Source: a virus. Taken from it: a stretch of DNA of 44,484 nt. Shown here one piece after another: positions 43,950-44,484 of the stretch (position 1 is its first letter; the number at the start of each line of letters is the position of its first letter). The stretch is from IMG/VR virus record IMGVR_UViG_3300047094_001722, positions 1 to 44,484 of that record. One strand, written 5' to 3'. Both the position numbers and the translations under genes were made by a program. The notes below the pieces were generated by a model, which was given only the letters and a program-made list of their open reading frames with translations, had not been told where the DNA came from and made no database searches.

Positions 43950-44484
43950 CGTTTCCTCCAATCAAGGTCAGAACACCGGCCAGGCTCATCTCAGCCATCC
44001 ACGCTTCGGCGTCACGCACGCCGAAGGTTGCCACCAGTTGATCGCCACGCCGGGCGAGCCCGGCCGCAAACTCGATCGCCCGCGTTTCGCGAAACGCGAA
44101 CGCCGGAGACCAGCCGAGGATCTGCCGGCCGTCATCCGCAAACAGCACGAACCGGTGCTCGTAGATACGGCCGCCGATGTCGTCAGCCACCTCGTGCACC
44201 AGCGCGAGCCGGCAGCCATCTCCAACGTCCACAAGCTGCGAGCCGCCACGCCACCCGCGTGCGATCGCCGGAGACTCCGCATACCGCTCGACCACCCACT
44301 GCCCGCCGTCGCGCTGCACGGTGGCAACGCGGCCATCGTCCCAGCACGAATACAAAAACGCCCCGGTGCCGACGACCGGCAGCCAGTTCTTTTCGTGCCG
44401 ACCGCTGACCGGCTCGTCGAGCAGCGTGGCGTCGATCATGCTGCCCGTGTGCGGCAGCAGTGTGGCCGTGGCGATCCTGCACGT
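43942..44484 (-). CDS. Glycosidase-like beta-propeller protein, C-terminal part (starts at 652)
   Basis: This is the second part of the 355-residue protein whose start is at 652 on the other side of the join; the bases 44358-44484 are also present as 1-127. It carries HEKNW (residues 205-209 of the whole chain), then the propeller blades with LYSCWDDGRVATVQRDGG and RGGSQLVDVGDGCRLALVHEV, and a C-terminus ending VLTLIGGNDG. EKNW-type motifs form part of the active-site rim in GH130/GH43-like propellers. Read alone this piece would wrongly look like a complete 165-residue gene from an internal ATG at 44439. Confidence 0.75.
   Translation of the reverse strand, partial: TCRIATATLLPHTGSMIDATLLDEPVSGRHEKNWLPVVGTGAFLYSCWDDGRVATVQRDGGQWVVERYAESPAIARGWRGGSQLVDVGDGCRLALVHEVADDIGGRIYEHRFVLFADDGRQILGWSPAFAFRETRAIEFAAGLARRGDQLVATFGVRDAEAWMAEMSLAGVLTLIGGNDG
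44358..44484. repeat. Terminal direct repeat, right copy
   Basis: This copy is identical to bases 1-127. Remove one copy to obtain the circular sequence of 44,357 bp. The glycosidase-like gene continues across it without a frameshift. Confidence 0.95.

Noticed and set aside
43942-44439. Complete 165-residue gene starting at 44439
   Set aside because: The start is internal: the frame continues through 44484 and into the left end up to 652.

Overview
The window is the complete genome of a temperate tailed phage with siphovirus-type tail genes, assembled as a circle and cut open at an arbitrary point. The first 127 bases are repeated exactly as the last 127, and one gene reads straight across the join, so the unique length is 44,357 bp. 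The DNA is GC-rich, with high GC at third codon positions, Shine-Dalgarno sites of the GGAG/GAGG type, and very many 1- or 4-base gene overlaps (TGATG, ATGA, GTGA, TTGA), which implies strong translational coupling. The host cannot be read from the sequence. A Gram-negative bacterium fits. A planctomycete is possible, because the lysis region carries a papain-like peptidase and no recognisable peptidoglycan hydrolase, but this is inference.

Late block (minus strand, 13,847 down to 1, then across the join from 44,357 to 25,868). The order is: large terminase, a small secreted protein, a gpW-like adaptor, portal, a prohead protease fused to the major capsid protein, a DUF2190-type decoration protein and a head-tail joining protein. 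Next comes a fibre region of collagen-like (Gly-Pro-Thr) and polyglycine proteins. Three sugar-related genes follow (a glycosidase-like propeller, a methyltransferase and a GT2 glycosyltransferase). After them come neck proteins, three tandem tail-tube-like paralogues, a frameshifted tail assembly chaperone, a 960-residue tape measure, distal tail and Cys-rich tail proteins, a metallophosphoesterase and a dATP/dGTP diphosphohydrolase-like protein. The block ends with a run of small membrane proteins around the papain-like peptidase (putative lysis region).

Early block (minus strand, 24,674 down to 17,180). It holds a small HTH protein, a stand-alone PrimPol, CsrA, a Sak4/RecA-like ATPase, a DUF669-type ssDNA-binding protein, several small proteins, two PD-(D/E)XK-like nucleases and a DnaD-like replication protein. 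Three promoters here have the same design: a 14-bp operator TACCG-N4-CGGTA sits in the spacer of a TTGAC(A/T)-16-TAnnnN promoter. One of them would give the HTH gene a leaderless mRNA. This is the most coherent regulatory signal in the window.

Rightward block (plus strand, 14,438 to 17,190). It starts at a good promoter overlapped by a palindrome (TATCCGATCGGATA). It carries a GP88-like protein, three small proteins and an excisionase-like HTH protein, plus about 800 bp of non-coding DNA. That DNA is packed with 6-bp palindromes, a 10-bp tandem repeat and five consecutive C5/G5 hairpins. A tyrosine integrase (24,908-25,864, plus strand) lies between the early and late blocks and makes the phage temperate. 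No tRNA, rRNA, IS element or CRISPR array was seen.
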